A DNA stretch of 64,000 nucleotides from Opitutaceae bacterium (GCA_027482185.1 JAIXWF010000013.1:1674001-1738000), one strand, 5' to 3'; counted from the stretch's first letter, positions 34,305-46,321 are shown. Translations and numbers: made by a program. Notes: generated by a model from the letters alone, not told the origin.

Positions 34305-34664
34305 ATGCAAGTCGAGACCTTGTTGACCGACGACCAAGTCCTGCAGCAACTCGGAGAACGCCTCGCGCGGCATCGGCTCGCGCGCAACCTCACCCAGGAG
34401 CAGGTCGCCGTGCAGGCCGGCCTCGGCCTCCGCACCGTGCAACGACTGGAACTCGGCGCCGCCGGCACCCAGCTCTCCGGTTTCATCCGCATCTGCCGCG
34501 TGCTCGGTTTGCTGGACCGCCTTGGCAACCTCGTTCCTGACACCGGCCCGAGCCCGATGGCGCAGCTGCGGCGTCAGGGCCGGCCGCGCGGCCGCGCCTC
34601 GGGCCGGCCGGCCGCGACGTCTCCGTCCGCCCCGAAGCCCTGGTCCTGGGGAGACGCGCCGTGA
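34305..34664 (+). CDS. hipB: HipB-type Xre-family antitoxin/repressor
   Basis: A 119-residue protein with a helix-turn-helix of the Cro/CI (HTH_3) type at residues ~14-70: LGERLARHRLARNLTQEQVA, VQAGLGLRTVQRLELG. The C-terminal ~40 residues are basic and Pro/Ser-rich (possible toxin-binding or flexible tail). It overlaps hipA by the four-base GTGA. It should neutralise HipA and bind the operator array that touches its start codon. The ATG at 34305 is the only start that keeps the HTH domain complete. Confidence 0.88.
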   Translation: MQVETLLTDDQVLQQLGERLARHRLARNLTQEQVAVQAGLGLRTVQRLELGAAGTQLSGFIRICRVLGLLDRLGNLVPDTGPSPMAQLRRQGRPRGRASGRPAATSPSAPKPWSWGDAP

Positions 34665-35965
34665 TCGCCGAGGTTCAACTCTGGGGCCGCACCATCGGCG
34701 CCGTCGCGATGACGCCGGGGCGCGACTACGCGGCCTTCGAATACGCGCCCGAGTTTCTCGGCAGCGGGATCGAGCTCGCGCCGCTGACGATGCCGCTCGG
34801 GCCCGGCGTGTTCGAATTTCCGGCCCTGCCGCGGAACACGTTCCACGGCCTACCGGGCATGCTGGCCGATTCGCTGCCAGACAAGTTCGGCAACGCGCTC
34901 ATCGACGCCTGGCTCGCCGGCCAGGGCCGGACGCCCGGCGAGTTCGGCCCGATCGAACGCCTCTGCTACACCGGCACGCGCGGCATGGGCGCGCTGGAAT
35001 TCGCGCCGGCCCTCGGGCCGCGCCCGCGCAAGGCGACCGGCATCGAGATCGACGCCCTCGTCCAGCTCGCCTCGGAAATCCTTTCGCAGCGCGGCGCCTT
35101 GCTCGGCAATTTCGCCGGCGCCGAGCGCGTCAAGGCCCTCAACGACATCCTCCGCGTCGGCACCTCCGCCGGCGGCGCCCGCGCCAAGGCCGTCATCGCC
35201 TGGAACCCCGCGACCCACGAGGTCCGTTCCGGCCAGATCGCGGCCGGCGACGGCTTCGAGTACTGGCTGCTGAAGTTCGACGGCGTCTCCGCCAACCGCG
35301 ACAAGGAGCTCGACGACCCGCAGGGCTACGGCGCCGTCGAATACGCCTACCACCTCATGGCCCGCGCCGCCGGCATCGCGATGAGCGACTGCCGCCTGCT
35401 CGAGGAAAACGGGCGCCGCCACTTCATGACGCGGCGTTTCGACCGCACCGCCGGCGGCGGCAAACTGCACCTGCAGTCGCTCGGCGCGCTCACGCATGCG
35501 GACTTCAACCAGGCCGGCGCCCACGCCTACGAGCAGGCCATCCTCGCCATCCGCCGGCTCGGACTGCCCATCGCCGCCGTCGAGGAACAGTTCCGCCGCA
35601 TGCTCTTCAACATCGTCGCGCGCAACCAGGACGACCACGTGAAGAACATCGCCTTCCTCATGGACAAGGGCGGGCACTGGAGCCTCGCGCCGGCCTTCGA
35701 CGTCACCTACAGCTACAATCCCGACGGGGCGTGGACCGCGACGCATCAGATGACCCTCAACGGCAAACGCGACGGCTTCACGCGCGCGGATTTCGCGGCC
35801 GTCGCGAAGACCGCCCTGATGAAGCGCGGCCGCGCCGACACGATCCTCGGGGAAGTCCTCGCCGCCGTTGCCCGCTGGCCGGAGTTCGCCGCCGCCGCCG
35901 GCGTGAACGAAGCCTGGCGCGACCGCATCGCCGCAACCCATCGCCGCGAGTTTCCCGCCGCCTGA
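34661..35965 (+). CDS. hipA: HipA-type serine/threonine kinase toxin
   Basis: A 434-residue toxin. E. coli HipA phosphorylates glutamyl-tRNA synthetase and induces dormancy; other family members hit other targets, so the target here is not known. Seen: the N-terminal HipA_N region (VQLWGRTIGAVAM, FHGLPGMLADSLPDKFGNAL), the Gly-rich loop GGARAK at residues 171-176, the catalytic NQDDH at 322-326 and the metal-binding PAFDVTYS, all intact, so it should be an active kinase. GTG start overlapping the hipB stop. A repeat element begins 13 bases after its stop. Confidence 0.92.
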   Translation: MIAEVQLWGRTIGAVAMTPGRDYAAFEYAPEFLGSGIELAPLTMPLGPGVFEFPALPRNTFHGLPGMLADSLPDKFGNALIDAWLAGQGRTPGEFGPIERLCYTGTRGMGALEFAPALGPRPRKATGIEIDALVQLASEILSQRGALLGNFAGAERVKALNDILRVGTSAGGARAKAVIAWNPATHEVRSGQIAAGDGFEYWLLKFDGVSANRDKELDDPQGYGAVEYAYHLMARAAGIAMSDCRLLEENGRRHFMTRRFDRTAGGGKLHLQSLGALTHADFNQAGAHAYEQAILAIRRLGLPIAAVEEQFRRMLFNIVARNQDDHVKNIAFLMDKGGHWSLAPAFDVTYSYNPDGAWTATHQMTLNGKRDGFTRADFAAVAKTALMKRGRADTILGEVLAAVARWPEFAAAAGVNEAWRDRIAATHRREFPAA

Positions 35966-35977
35966 ATCGGAATCATG

Positions 35978-36103
35978 CCGTTGAGAGTTGAAAGTTGAGG
36001 GTTGAGAGATCGATCCGCCGGGCCGCAGCAAACGCCGCCGAAGCCGGCAACCCGAGGAAACTGACGGTTTTGCTCTCAACTCTCAGCCAAGCTCTCTCAA
36101 CAC
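35978..36103. repeat. Inverted-repeat element, left copy flanking ilvD
   Basis: The left arm is GTTGAGAGTTGAAAGTTGAG followed by GGTTGAGAG, then GATCGATCCGCCG and ~45 bases of unique sequence, then the right arm ACGGTTTTGCTCTCAACTCT, CAGCCAAGCTCTCTCAAC. It is the reverse complement, with some divergence in the centre, of the element at 37936-38064. Only GC-rich non-coding sequence separates it from the ilvD start (36104-36233). Confidence 0.9.
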
Positions 36104-36233
36104 CACGAGTTCGCCTGAGCCCGCCGACGGCCCCGCGCCGCGCGGGACCCTCACTCTGTCATTGCCCGGCCCCGTGGCCGCTGGTTCGCTCGCGCTTCCC
36201 TTCCCTTTTCCCGTTTCCCGAATCCCAAATTCC

Positions 36234-37934
<1,701 letters not shown>

Positions 37935-37935
37935 C

Positions 37936-38064
37936 GTGGAGTTGAGAGAGACGGGTTGAGAGTTGAGAGCCAAACCGTCCGGTTTCGAACGCGACGGGCT
38001 GCGATCGCGTTTTCCAAACTCGGCGGATCGATCTCTCAACCCTCAACTTTCGACTCTCAACTGC
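37936..38064. repeat. Inverted-repeat element, right copy flanking ilvD
   Basis: Reads GGAGTTGAGAGAGACGGGTT, GAGAGTTGAGAGCC, unique centre, CGGCGGATCGATCTCTCAAC, CCTCAACTTTCGACTCTCAACT. Its reverse complement lines up with 35978-36103 at both ends, including the GAGAGATCGATCCGCCG block. It starts 2 bases after the ilvD stop. Confidence 0.9.
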
Positions 38065-38079
38065 CTTTAGTTTGAAAGA

Positions 38080-38106
38080 CCGCAGCCGCCCGGGCTGCGG
38101 TTTTTC
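38080..38106 (+). terminator. Rho-independent terminator for ilvD
   Basis: Stem CCGCAGCC / GGCTGCGG with a GCCCG loop followed by TTTTTCTTT, lying just beyond the right repeat element. Confidence 0.88.
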
Positions 38107-38131
38107 TTTGGCCGGAACGCAAAGTCCGTCC

Positions 38132-38160
38132 CTTCAACTTGGCTCTTTCAACTTTCAACC
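38132..38160. repeat. Single arm of the 'TTTCAACTTTCAAC' repeat family
   Basis: CTTCAACTTGGCTCTTTCAA followed by CTTTCAACC lies directly at the 3' end of rdgB, after the ilvD terminator; the last rdgB codons are in it. Confidence 0.65.
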
Positions 38161-38777
38161 GGCCGGCCGTTGCCCGACGGCCGGCTCCCAAGCCACGCAG
38201 CCAGCGCGGCCCACGCGCGCGCCCGGTGGCTGATGCGGTTCTTCACCGCGTCGCCGAGCTCGGCGTAGCTCTCCGTGTAGCCTTCCGGCACGAACAACGG
38301 ATCGTAGCCGAAACCCGCCCCGCCCTTCGGCTCATCGAGCAAACGCCCGTGGCAGGCGCCCTCGAAAACGAATTCCTCGCCGCCCGGTCCGCGCAGCAGC
38401 AGCACGCAGAAGAACTTCGCGCCGCGGCGCTCCGCCGGCACGCCGTGCATCGTGTCGCGCAACTTCAGCAGATTGGCCCGCGCGTCGCCCTGCGGTCCGG
38501 CAAAGTACGCGGATTCGACGCCGGGGCCGCCGTCGAGGGCGTCGACGCAGACGCCGCTGTCGTCCGCCAGCGCCCACGCGCCCGGCGGCAGCAAAGGCAG
38601 CAACGCGACCGCCTTCTTGCGTGCGTTGCCGACAAAGGTGCCCGTGTCTTCCTCGACGGCCGGCATGCCGCCGACCTCGCGCGCGGAGTGGATCGAGACG
38701 GCCGTGCCGGACTCGGCCGCAAGCGTCCGGAGCTCGGCGGCCTTGTGGGCGTTGCCCGACGCGAGATAGATCTTCAA
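38148..38777 (-). CDS. rdgB: Non-canonical purine NTP pyrophosphatase (RdgB/Ham1)
   Basis: Hydrolyses dITP, ITP and XTP to the monophosphates and so keeps deaminated purines out of DNA. The 209-residue protein has IYLASGNAHKAAELRTLA, ADDSGVCVDALDGGPGVESA, the GFGYDPLFVPEGY signature and KNRISHRARA. A TTG start at 38777 is chosen because it places the conserved KIYLASGN exactly at the N-terminus, as in the family. An ATG start at 38855 would overlap the upstream ThuA gene by 50 bases and add a non-conserved basic stretch. The C-terminal ~10 residues come from GC-rich sequence ending in a repeat arm. Confidence 0.9.
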   Translation of the reverse strand: MKIYLASGNAHKAAELRTLAAESGTAVSIHSAREVGGMPAVEEDTGTFVGNARKKAVALLPLLPPGAWALADDSGVCVDALDGGPGVESAYFAGPQGDARANLLKLRDTMHGVPAERRGAKFFCVLLLRGPGGEEFVFEGACHGRLLDEPKGGAGFGYDPLFVPEGYTESYAELGDAVKNRISHRARAWAALAAWLGSRPSGNGRPVES

Positions 38778-38805
38778 GCGACGAAAGCCGATTCCCGGCC
38801 GCGGC

Positions 38806-39585
38806 TCACTTCGCCGTTTTGGCGTAGCCCGGCAGCGGTTTGCCGTCGGGCCCAAGCTTGCCGGTCGCCCACAACAAACCGCGGGCGACGAGGTCGAGGT
38901 ACTCCGGCGTCTTCATCGTGGCGTCGAAATGCCCGAGCGTGGTGACGAAGGAACGGCCTTTGCCGTAGGTGTTGGTCCACACGACGACGTGTTCGGCCTT
39001 CGTTTCCTGACCGTAGCTCTTCGCGAGCGGCACGACGTTGGGCCACGTTTTCTCGATCTTGTAGAGTTCATCGGCGATCGAAACCCATTCCGCGGGGGCG
39101 CCCTTCATCACGGGGTGCGCGGCATCGAGGACCTGGATCTTGAGATCGCGGCGGCCTTCGTGGCTCATCGAGCGCTGGCCGATGACCTGGCGCCATTCGT
39201 CGGTCGGGGCGTTGCGGAAACTGTGCACGGAGGCGTGAAGGATCACCGCGGGCACGCCGGCTTTGTGGGGCGCGGCCACGCGTTCGACGAAGTCCTTGTC
39301 GGCGACCATGCCGAAGCACTCGTTGTGCACGACGACGTCGTAGCCCGCGGCCCAATCCGCCTTTTCATAGAGACTGTGGCGGTGCTCGCGCGTCGTGCCT
39401 TCGTGGGCGACGGTGAGATCGATATTCAGCCGCGCGTTGAGGCCTTCGACGAGGGTCTTCTTCTGCGCTTCGTAGTCGTGGAAGCCGCCGCCGGTCACGA
39501 GCAGGACCTTGAGCGGTTTCGGCGCTTGGGCGCAGGCCACGGTGGCAAAGGCCAAAGCGGCCACGAGGGTAAGGAGTTTCTTCAT
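38806..39585 (-). CDS. Exported ThuA-domain protein
   Basis: A 259-residue protein with a signal peptide (MKKLLTLVAALAFATVACAQ; the Cys may alternatively be a weak lipobox). The mature part is a ThuA-like, class I glutamine-amidotransferase-fold domain: VLLVTGGGFHDYEAQKK, DYDVVVHNECFG-like segment at ~95, GVPAVILHASVHSFR, and VVWTNTYGKGRSFVTTLGH. ThuA proteins are linked to trehalose and other sugar metabolism and are numerous in Verrucomicrobiota and Planctomycetota; the reaction is not established for this branch. Probably co-transcribed with rdgB (28-base gap). Confidence 0.88.
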   Translation of the reverse strand: MKKLLTLVAALAFATVACAQAPKPLKVLLVTGGGFHDYEAQKKTLVEGLNARLNIDLTVAHEGTTREHRHSLYEKADWAAGYDVVVHNECFGMVADKDFVERVAAPHKAGVPAVILHASVHSFRNAPTDEWRQVIGQRSMSHEGRRDLKIQVLDAAHPVMKGAPAEWVSIADELYKIEKTWPNVVPLAKSYGQETKAEHVVVWTNTYGKGRSFVTTLGHFDATMKTPEYLDLVARGLLWATGKLGPDGKPLPGYAKTAK

Positions 39586-39628
39586 GGGGATAAGATGGCT
39601 GGAAGCGACCGCCGCGGGGCGGAGGAAC

Positions 39629-41152
<1,524 letters not shown>

Positions 41153-41255
41153 GGCGGCGGCGCCGGTCGCCGGGACGCGTCCGGTGACGGGCGGACCGGG
41201 GCCGAAACGCAACTGTGCGCTGGCCTATTCGACAGGCGCGCCTTTGTTGCTCCCT

Positions 41256-42053
41256 ATGCTCGGCTGGTCAATGAACCTTTTCCGCGTCCGCGGAATCCTG
41301 CTCTCGGTTCACTTCACGTTCTTCCTGCTCCTTGCGGTGGTCGCGTGGGACGGCTGGCAGGGCTTGCCCGAGGAAGGCGTGGCCGGCGGCTGGGGCGGCC
41401 TCGCGGCCAACGTTGCCATCCTGCTCGCGTTCTTCACCTGCGTGGTGCTGCACGAATTCGGGCATTCGTTCACGGCGATGCACTACGGCGTCGGCGTGCG
41501 CCGCATTCTGCTCATGCCGATCGGCGGCATGGCGGAGTTCGACAGCATCCCGCGGGAACCCGCGAAGGAATTTCTGATCACGTTGGCCGGGCCGGCGGTG
41601 AACTTCGCGATCGTGGCCCTGCTGGCACTGGCGGTGGGCTGGCCGCAGGGCTGGCCCTGGCAATTCCACAACTACGAGGCGACGGCGGTCGGCTTCGCGC
41701 TGCTGTTGCAGAAATGGAATCTCGCCATGGGCCTCTTCAACCTTGTCCCGGTCTTCCCGATGGACGGCGGCCGCATCCTTCGGGCGCTCCTCGCGACGCG
41801 GCTGCCTTACCTGCGCGCGACGTTCATCGCGGCCACCGTCGGCAAGATACTCGCCGTCGCCGGGGCCGCGGCGGCGCTGCTCGGCTTCGATGCGCCGCTG
41901 ACGGCCGTGCTGTTCGCGTTCATTTTCTTCGCCGGCGAGGTCGAGTACCGGGCGGTGAAACGCCGGGAAATCGAGGACGCCTACTGGCGCGCCGCCCTGG
42001 CGCGGATCTATCCGCTGACGCCGGTCACGGAAGAACCGCCGGTGCTGCGCTGA
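41256..42053 (+). CDS. Site-2-protease family (M50) membrane metalloprotease
   Basis: A 265-residue intramembrane zinc protease with about six hydrophobic segments. The zinc motif HEFGH lies in CVVLHEFGHSFTAMHYGV, and the third ligand region in LFNLVPVFPMDGGRIL. No CBS or PDZ domain is present, so it is the minimal type. Relatives cut membrane-bound transcription factors or signal peptides; the substrate is unknown. ATG 41256 (MLGWSMNLFRVRGILLSVHF) is preferred because related proteins begin with a similar short amphipathic segment; ATG 41271 is a possible alternative. The tRNA terminator, read from the other strand, lies just beyond its stop. Confidence 0.87.
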   Translation: MLGWSMNLFRVRGILLSVHFTFFLLLAVVAWDGWQGLPEEGVAGGWGGLAANVAILLAFFTCVVLHEFGHSFTAMHYGVGVRRILLMPIGGMAEFDSIPREPAKEFLITLAGPAVNFAIVALLALAVGWPQGWPWQFHNYEATAVGFALLLQKWNLAMGLFNLVPVFPMDGGRILRALLATRLPYLRATFIAATVGKILAVAGAAAALLGFDAPLTAVLFAFIFFAGEVEYRAVKRREIEDAYWRAALARIYPLTPVTEEPPVLR

Positions 42054-42099
42054 GGGCCGGCCGAACCGGCTCCATCCGCCGCGAAGCCAAGACCTTGGA

Positions 42100-42127
42100 A
42101 AACAAAAAACCCCGCCTTGCGGCGGGG
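42100..42127 (-). terminator. Terminator of tRNA-Ala
   Basis: On the minus strand the tRNA is followed by stem CCCCGCC / GGCGGGG with a GCAA loop and then a GTTTTTTGTTTT tract. On the plus strand it could also help end the protease mRNA. Confidence 0.88.
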
Positions 42128-42132
42128 AAATT

Positions 42133-42208
42133 TGGTGGACCCTAGCGGGTTCGAACCGCTGACCTCCTCAATGCCATTGAGGCGCTCTACCAACTGAGCT
42201 AAGAGCCC
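42133..42208 (-). tRNA. tRNA-Ala (anticodon GGC)
   Basis: The minus strand folds into a complete 76-base cloverleaf with an encoded CCA end: acceptor GGGCTCT...AGGGTCC, D arm GCTCAGTTGGTAGAGC, anticodon stem CCTCA/TGAGG with loop ATGGCAT (anticodon GGC, reading GCC and GCU alanine codons), and T arm with GGTTCGAACC. All stems pair well. Confidence 0.97.
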
Positions 42209-42266
42209 ATTCGCACTTGCGAGGGGACAGGAAATCCAACTTCCGCGTTCGAATGCAAGGACTTTT

Positions 42267-43223
42267 TCAACGGCTTTCGATATCGCGGGCGCGAAACGTC
42301 AATTCGAGATCCTCGGACTTCTTTTCCGGATGCGCCGGCATCGTGACGCGCCCGAATGCCGCGACGACGGCGCGGTCGAACTCGTCGCTGCCGGAACTGC
42401 GTTTGATCCGCGGCCGCGAGAGCGCGCCGTTGGCGGAGATGTTGACGACGATATCGACCGAAAGATCGGCCCCCATGCCGGCGAGGCCCGTGAGTTCGGC
42501 GCGGATCCGCTGCTTGAGCATCGCGAAATAGCGTTCCACCAAGGTGGCGTCGGCCGAGGAGGTCAGCGCCTTGCCGCCGGCGCCGCCGGTCTTGTTGTCT
42601 GTCGAGCCGCCGAGCACGCCCTTGGCGATGCCCTCGGCGTCGAGCTTGGCGACCTTGGTCGTCGGCGTCTTGCCCGGAGGCGTCTTCGCCTTCGCGGCAT
42701 TGGCCCGGTCGAATTCCTCCTTGGTCAACCGCTTCTTCTCTTCGTCGAGGCGTTTCTTCTCGGCGGCGCGTTCCTTCGCGATCTGCTGCTTCGCCTTTGA
42801 CTCGCCGACGATGACGGCGCGCTTGATCTGTTTCGTGAAGTTCGGCGCCGCGGGATCGGCCGGAGCCTTCTCGGCGGATTTCTTCGGGACCGGCGCCGGT
42901 TCGGGTTTGGGCGCGGGGGCCGGCGGCGCAGGCGCGGGCGGGGTCGGCTCCGGGGCCGGAGTGATGACGGGCAGCGGCGCCGGGGGCGCCACCGGCACTT
43001 CGGCCTTTGCCAAATCGAGCTTCACGCCGCCGGGCGTGCCGAGGGCCGGCGCGGCGGTGGCCATGAAGTTGTCCCCTTCCCCGGCCACCAATTCGATGAT
43101 GCGGTTGGGAGGCGGGGTCTCGATCGAGATCCGCGAAAACACGAAAACCGCGAGGACGAGCGCGACGTGGAGCGCGACGGAAAGGACGAATCCGTTCGTC
43201 GACTGGGAATGCTCCGCGGTCAT
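42267..43223 (-). CDS. TonB/TolA-like energy-transducer protein
   Basis: A 318-residue periplasm-spanning protein. One N-terminal membrane segment (GFVLSVALHVALVLAVFVFS, ~11-30) is followed by a Pro/Ala/Lys-rich extended region (~75-120), a Lys/Glu/Arg-rich helical region like TolA domain II (AKQQIAKERAAEKKRLDEEK) and a C-terminal domain with NISANGALSRPRIKRSSGSD and AAFGRVTMPAHPEKKSEDL, the TonB/TolA C-terminal fold. It is the third gene of exbB-exbD-tonB (16-base gap after exbD) and should pass proton-motive energy to outer-membrane receptors or act in a Tol-like system; the sequence mixes features of both. Confidence 0.85.
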   Translation of the reverse strand: MTAEHSQSTNGFVLSVALHVALVLAVFVFSRISIETPPPNRIIELVAGEGDNFMATAAPALGTPGGVKLDLAKAEVPVAPPAPLPVITPAPEPTPPAPAPPAPAPKPEPAPVPKKSAEKAPADPAAPNFTKQIKRAVIVGESKAKQQIAKERAAEKKRLDEEKKRLTKEEFDRANAAKAKTPPGKTPTTKVAKLDAEGIAKGVLGGSTDNKTGGAGGKALTSSADATLVERYFAMLKQRIRAELTGLAGMGADLSVDIVVNISANGALSRPRIKRSSGSDEFDRAVVAAFGRVTMPAHPEKKSEDLELTFRARDIESR

Positions 43224-43239
43224 GGCCCGAAACGCGCGC

Positions 43240-43671
43240 TCAGGGCGTCGCCGCCTCCGTGGCGATGTCGAAGCGCGTCAGATTGAATTTTTTGCACTCC
43301 GCGATCACGGCGGCGACCTTGCCCCAGGATCCGCCGATGTCGCCGGCGATGCGGATCACAGGCTGCTTGGTCTCGCCGCTGAAGGCGCGGAGCTGGACCT
43401 GCAGGTCGCGGAACGTCACCGGCCGGCTGTTGAGGAAATAGTTTCCGCGGGCGTCGACGGTGATGGTCTCGGTCCGCAGCGTGGGATCGGGCTTGGGCTG
43501 GGCCGACTTTTCCTCGGCGGGCAGCTTCACCGGGATCGACTGCTCCTGCTGGATCAGCGGCGTCGCGATCATGAAGACGATCAGCAGCACGAACGCCAGG
43601 TCGACGAGGTTCGTGATGTTGAGATCCGCGATCGGGTGCGCGGCGCGCTGGCGGCGGAACGTGCGGGCCAT
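43240..43671 (-). CDS. exbD: ExbD/TolR-family biopolymer transport protein
   Basis: A 143-residue inner-membrane protein with one N-terminal hydrophobic segment containing the essential Asp (LNITNLVDLAFVLLIVFMIA; Asp in NLVDLAF) and a periplasmic domain with KQPVIRIAGDIG and the final TRFDIATE. Forms the proton channel with the ExbB/TolQ protein encoded 8 bases upstream. ExbD or TolR cannot be told apart with certainty; the gene order exbB-exbD-tonB favours ExbD. Confidence 0.9.
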   Translation of the reverse strand: MARTFRRQRAAHPIADLNITNLVDLAFVLLIVFMIATPLIQQEQSIPVKLPAEEKSAQPKPDPTLRTETITVDARGNYFLNSRPVTFRDLQVQLRAFSGETKQPVIRIAGDIGGSWGKVAAVIAECKKFNLTRFDIATEAATP

Positions 43672-43679
43672 GGCGGCGG

Positions 43680-44384
43680 TTACTTGGACTCCAGTTCCAG
43701 CCGGTCCGCGAGGGAGCTGGCGTAGTTTTCCATTTCCGTGATCAGGCGGCGCGTGCTCGCGAGGAGAATGTTGTAGCCGAAGACGGACGGGATCGCGACC
43801 ACGAGGCCGGCGATGGTCGTGAGCAACGCGGCCGAGATGCCGGGCGCGATTTGCTGGATGCCCGCGGTCTGCTGCACGGCGACAGCGCTGAAGGCCTCCA
43901 TCACGCCCCACACGGTGCCAAGCAGGCCGAGGAACGGCGCGCCCGACACGATCGAGGCGAGGAAGATCATGCTCGATTCGTAACGCAGCGTCTGGCGGGC
44001 GAGCGCGCGCTGGATGGCGTTCTCGGCGTGCTCGAGCTTGGCGCGGATGTTGTCGTCGCCCTTCTCCTTGCCGATCGCGGCGGCGCGCCAGTAACCCTCG
44101 AGCGCGTCGGCAAACACGTCCGCGTACGGGATCGAGCGCTTGTTGCGGTAGGATTCCGGCAAATCCAGCAGCGCGCGCTGGTCGCGCAGGTGCGATTCGA
44201 AGGCGAGGTTGAGCGCGCGGAGTTTCTTCAGCTCGAAATGCTTTCCGAACATCACGGTCCAGGCCACGAGGCTGAACAGCATCAGCCCGACGGTGATGAC
44301 CTGGCCGACGATATCGCAGCGGAGGAAGACCTCGACGATGTTGACCGCCGCGAAGACCGGAGACTCGGAGAAAAGCGCGCCCAT
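43680..44384 (-). CDS. exbB: ExbB/TolQ/MotA-family proton channel protein
   Basis: A 234-residue inner-membrane protein with three hydrophobic segments: ~26-45, then after a large cytosolic loop, SMIFLASIVSGAPFLGLLGT and ISAALLTTIAGLVVAIPSVF. The GLLGTVWGVMEAF and TTIAGLVVAIP motifs are those of ExbB/TolQ. The start at 44384 (MGALFSESPVFAAV) is preferred over ATG 44453, whose extra residues are basic and non-conserved. First gene of the operon; divergent from the PfkB kinase at 44546. Confidence 0.92.
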   Translation of the reverse strand: MGALFSESPVFAAVNIVEVFLRCDIVGQVITVGLMLFSLVAWTVMFGKHFELKKLRALNLAFESHLRDQRALLDLPESYRNKRSIPYADVFADALEGYWRAAAIGKEKGDDNIRAKLEHAENAIQRALARQTLRYESSMIFLASIVSGAPFLGLLGTVWGVMEAFSAVAVQQTAGIQQIAPGISAALLTTIAGLVVAIPSVFGYNILLASTRRLITEMENYASSLADRLELESK

Positions 44385-44545
44385 GTGCAAAGTGGCCGAA
44401 CTGTTGGCGGGTTTGCGAGGCGCATTCAACGGAAAAGCCGCCGCGCGGCGCATTCGCGCGCGACGATTCTGTTTGCGGCGGCGCGCCGCGAATTTTTGCT
44501 CGGGCTTCGCCGCTCCGCACCGCCACCTTTTTTCCTCTTCCTTCC

Positions 44546-45655
44546 ATGTTCCGCCAACGCGCCCTCCAGCAACTCGCTTCCCGTCGCGGCCAAATCGGCC
44601 GTCTCGGCGCCCTCGTCGGCTTCGACGGTTTCGTCGACACGATCGTCACCCCGGTCGGCCTCCGCCGCAGCGCCGGCGACAACTTCACGCCGATCGCGAC
44701 CCTCGCCGAATTCGGCAACCGCATCGCCGCCGCCGCCGGCAAGAGCACCAACATCGAGCTCTACCCGCGTCTCGACAAACTCGGCGGCAACGGCCCCATC
44801 ATGGCCAACGCCCTCGTCGCGGCCGGCGCCCGCGTCACCTACGTCGGCGCCGTCGGCGCCCCGACCGTGCATCCGGTGTTCGCCGACATGGCCGCCAAGG
44901 CCAAGACCTACTCCCTCGGACCGGCCGCCGCGACCACCGCGGTCGAATGCGAGGACGGCAAACTCATGCTCGGGCAGATGCGCTGCCTCGACGACGTCAC
45001 CTTCGACCGCATCCGCACCGTCATGGGTGAGGCCGCGCTGATGGCCGAGTTCGGTGCCGCGAATTTGGTCTCGCTCGTGAACTGGACGATGATCCCGAAC
45101 ATGACGGCGATCTTCACCGCGCTCACCGAGCAGGTGCTGCCGAAACTGCCGCCGACGCCGGGCCGGATCTTTTTCTTCGATCTCGCAGACCCCGAGAAAC
45201 GGTCGGTCGACGACCTCCGCGCCGCGCTCGCGGCGATCGGCAAGTTCACCGCCTTCGGCCAAGTCACGCTCGGCCTCAACCTCAAGGAAGCTCAGCAAGT
45301 CGCGGCCGCGCTGGGCGTCGCCGACTCGGGCCAGGACGAGCCGGCGCTGCGCGCGATGGCGAAAGACATCCGGGCCAAGCTCAACGTCACCACCGTCGTG
45401 ATCCACCCGCGCGAATCCGCCGCCTGCGCCACCGCGGCCGGCACCGCGTGGGTGCCCGGACCGTACACCGAGAAGCCGCTGATCACCACCGGCGCCGGCG
45501 ACCACTTCAACGCGGGTTTTACGACGGGCCAACTGCTCGGCCTCGATCCCGAGGGCTGCCTCGCGCTCGGCGTTTCGACCAGCGGCCACTACGTGCGCAC
45601 GGGCGAAAGCCCGAGCCTCGCCGCGCTGGAAACCTTCCTCGCCAACTGGCGCTGA
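44546..45655 (+). CDS. PfkB-family carbohydrate kinase
   Basis: A 369-residue ribokinase-fold kinase with GALVGFDGFVDTIV at the N-terminus, LGGNGPIMANALVAAGARVT (sugar-binding GGN region), and the C-terminal TTGAGDHFNAGFTTGQLLG with the catalytic Asp. It is longer than usual (about 300-320) and has an insert around residues 170-215. The substrate is unknown. tmk follows after 18 bases and holB after that, so they may form one transcript, with no metabolic logic apparent. Confidence 0.87.
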   Translation: MFRQRALQQLASRRGQIGRLGALVGFDGFVDTIVTPVGLRRSAGDNFTPIATLAEFGNRIAAAAGKSTNIELYPRLDKLGGNGPIMANALVAAGARVTYVGAVGAPTVHPVFADMAAKAKTYSLGPAAATTAVECEDGKLMLGQMRCLDDVTFDRIRTVMGEAALMAEFGAANLVSLVNWTMIPNMTAIFTALTEQVLPKLPPTPGRIFFFDLADPEKRSVDDLRAALAAIGKFTAFGQVTLGLNLKEAQQVAAALGVADSGQDEPALRAMAKDIRAKLNVTTVVIHPRESAACATAAGTAWVPGPYTEKPLITTGAGDHFNAGFTTGQLLGLDPEGCLALGVSTSGHYVRTGESPSLAALETFLANWR

Positions 45656-45673
45656 ATCCCGCAGCTTTCTCCC

Positions 45674-46321
45674 ATGCCCCTGAAATCCAATTACGCCGGC
45701 CGCCTGATCTCGTTCGAAGGATCCGAGGGATCCGGCAAATCGACGCAGATTTCGCGGCTCGCCGCCCATTTCCAGAAGACGGCGCGCGAAGTCGTGAGCA
45801 CCCGCGAGCCCGGCGGCACGGAGATCGGCGAGCAGATCCGCAACATCATCGTCCACAATTCCAAGGGCGACGAGATGTGCGCCGAGACGGAGTTGCTGCT
45901 GTTTACCGCGGCCCGCGCGCAGCTTGTGCGCGAGGTCATCGCCCCCGCCCTCCTGCGCGGCGCGATCGTGCTGAGCGACCGTTTTCTCGATTCCTCAACC
46001 GTGTACCAAGGCATCGCGCGCAATCTCGCCGCCGATCCCGTCGCGCAGATCAACCGCTTCGCCGTCGGCAACGTGCTCCCCGATCTCACGATCGTGATCG
46101 ACGTGCCCGAGGATGTGAGCCTCGCCCGCGTGAAGCGCCGCGCCTCCGATCTCCCAGACCGCATGGAGCGGGAGAACATCGGTTTCTACAAAAAGGTTCG
46201 CGAAGGCTACCTCGTCCTCGCGAAGGGCATGCCTGAGCGCTTCATCGTCGTCGACGGCACGAAGACCGAGGACGTGATCGAGAAGAAGATCTGGTCCGAG
46301 GTGCAGGCCCGCCTGAAGTGA
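45674..46321 (+). CDS. tmk: Thymidylate kinase
   Basis: Phosphorylates dTMP to dTDP for DNA synthesis. The 215 residues carry the P-loop GSEGSGKST (16-24), TREPGGTEIGEQIR (substrate-binding, DRX-like region), SDRFLDSSTVYQGIAR and the lid region around KRRASDLPDRMERENI. Length is as expected. It precedes holB, a frequent order in bacteria. Confidence 0.95.
   Translation: MPLKSNYAGRLISFEGSEGSGKSTQISRLAAHFQKTAREVVSTREPGGTEIGEQIRNIIVHNSKGDEMCAETELLLFTAARAQLVREVIAPALLRGAIVLSDRFLDSSTVYQGIARNLAADPVAQINRFAVGNVLPDLTIVIDVPEDVSLARVKRRASDLPDRMERENIGFYKKVREGYLVLAKGMPERFIVVDGTKTEDVIEKKIWSEVQARLK

Noticed and set aside
34200-34442. Small minus-strand frame over the hipB start
   Set aside because: It is antisense to hipB and crosses its operators; no independent support.
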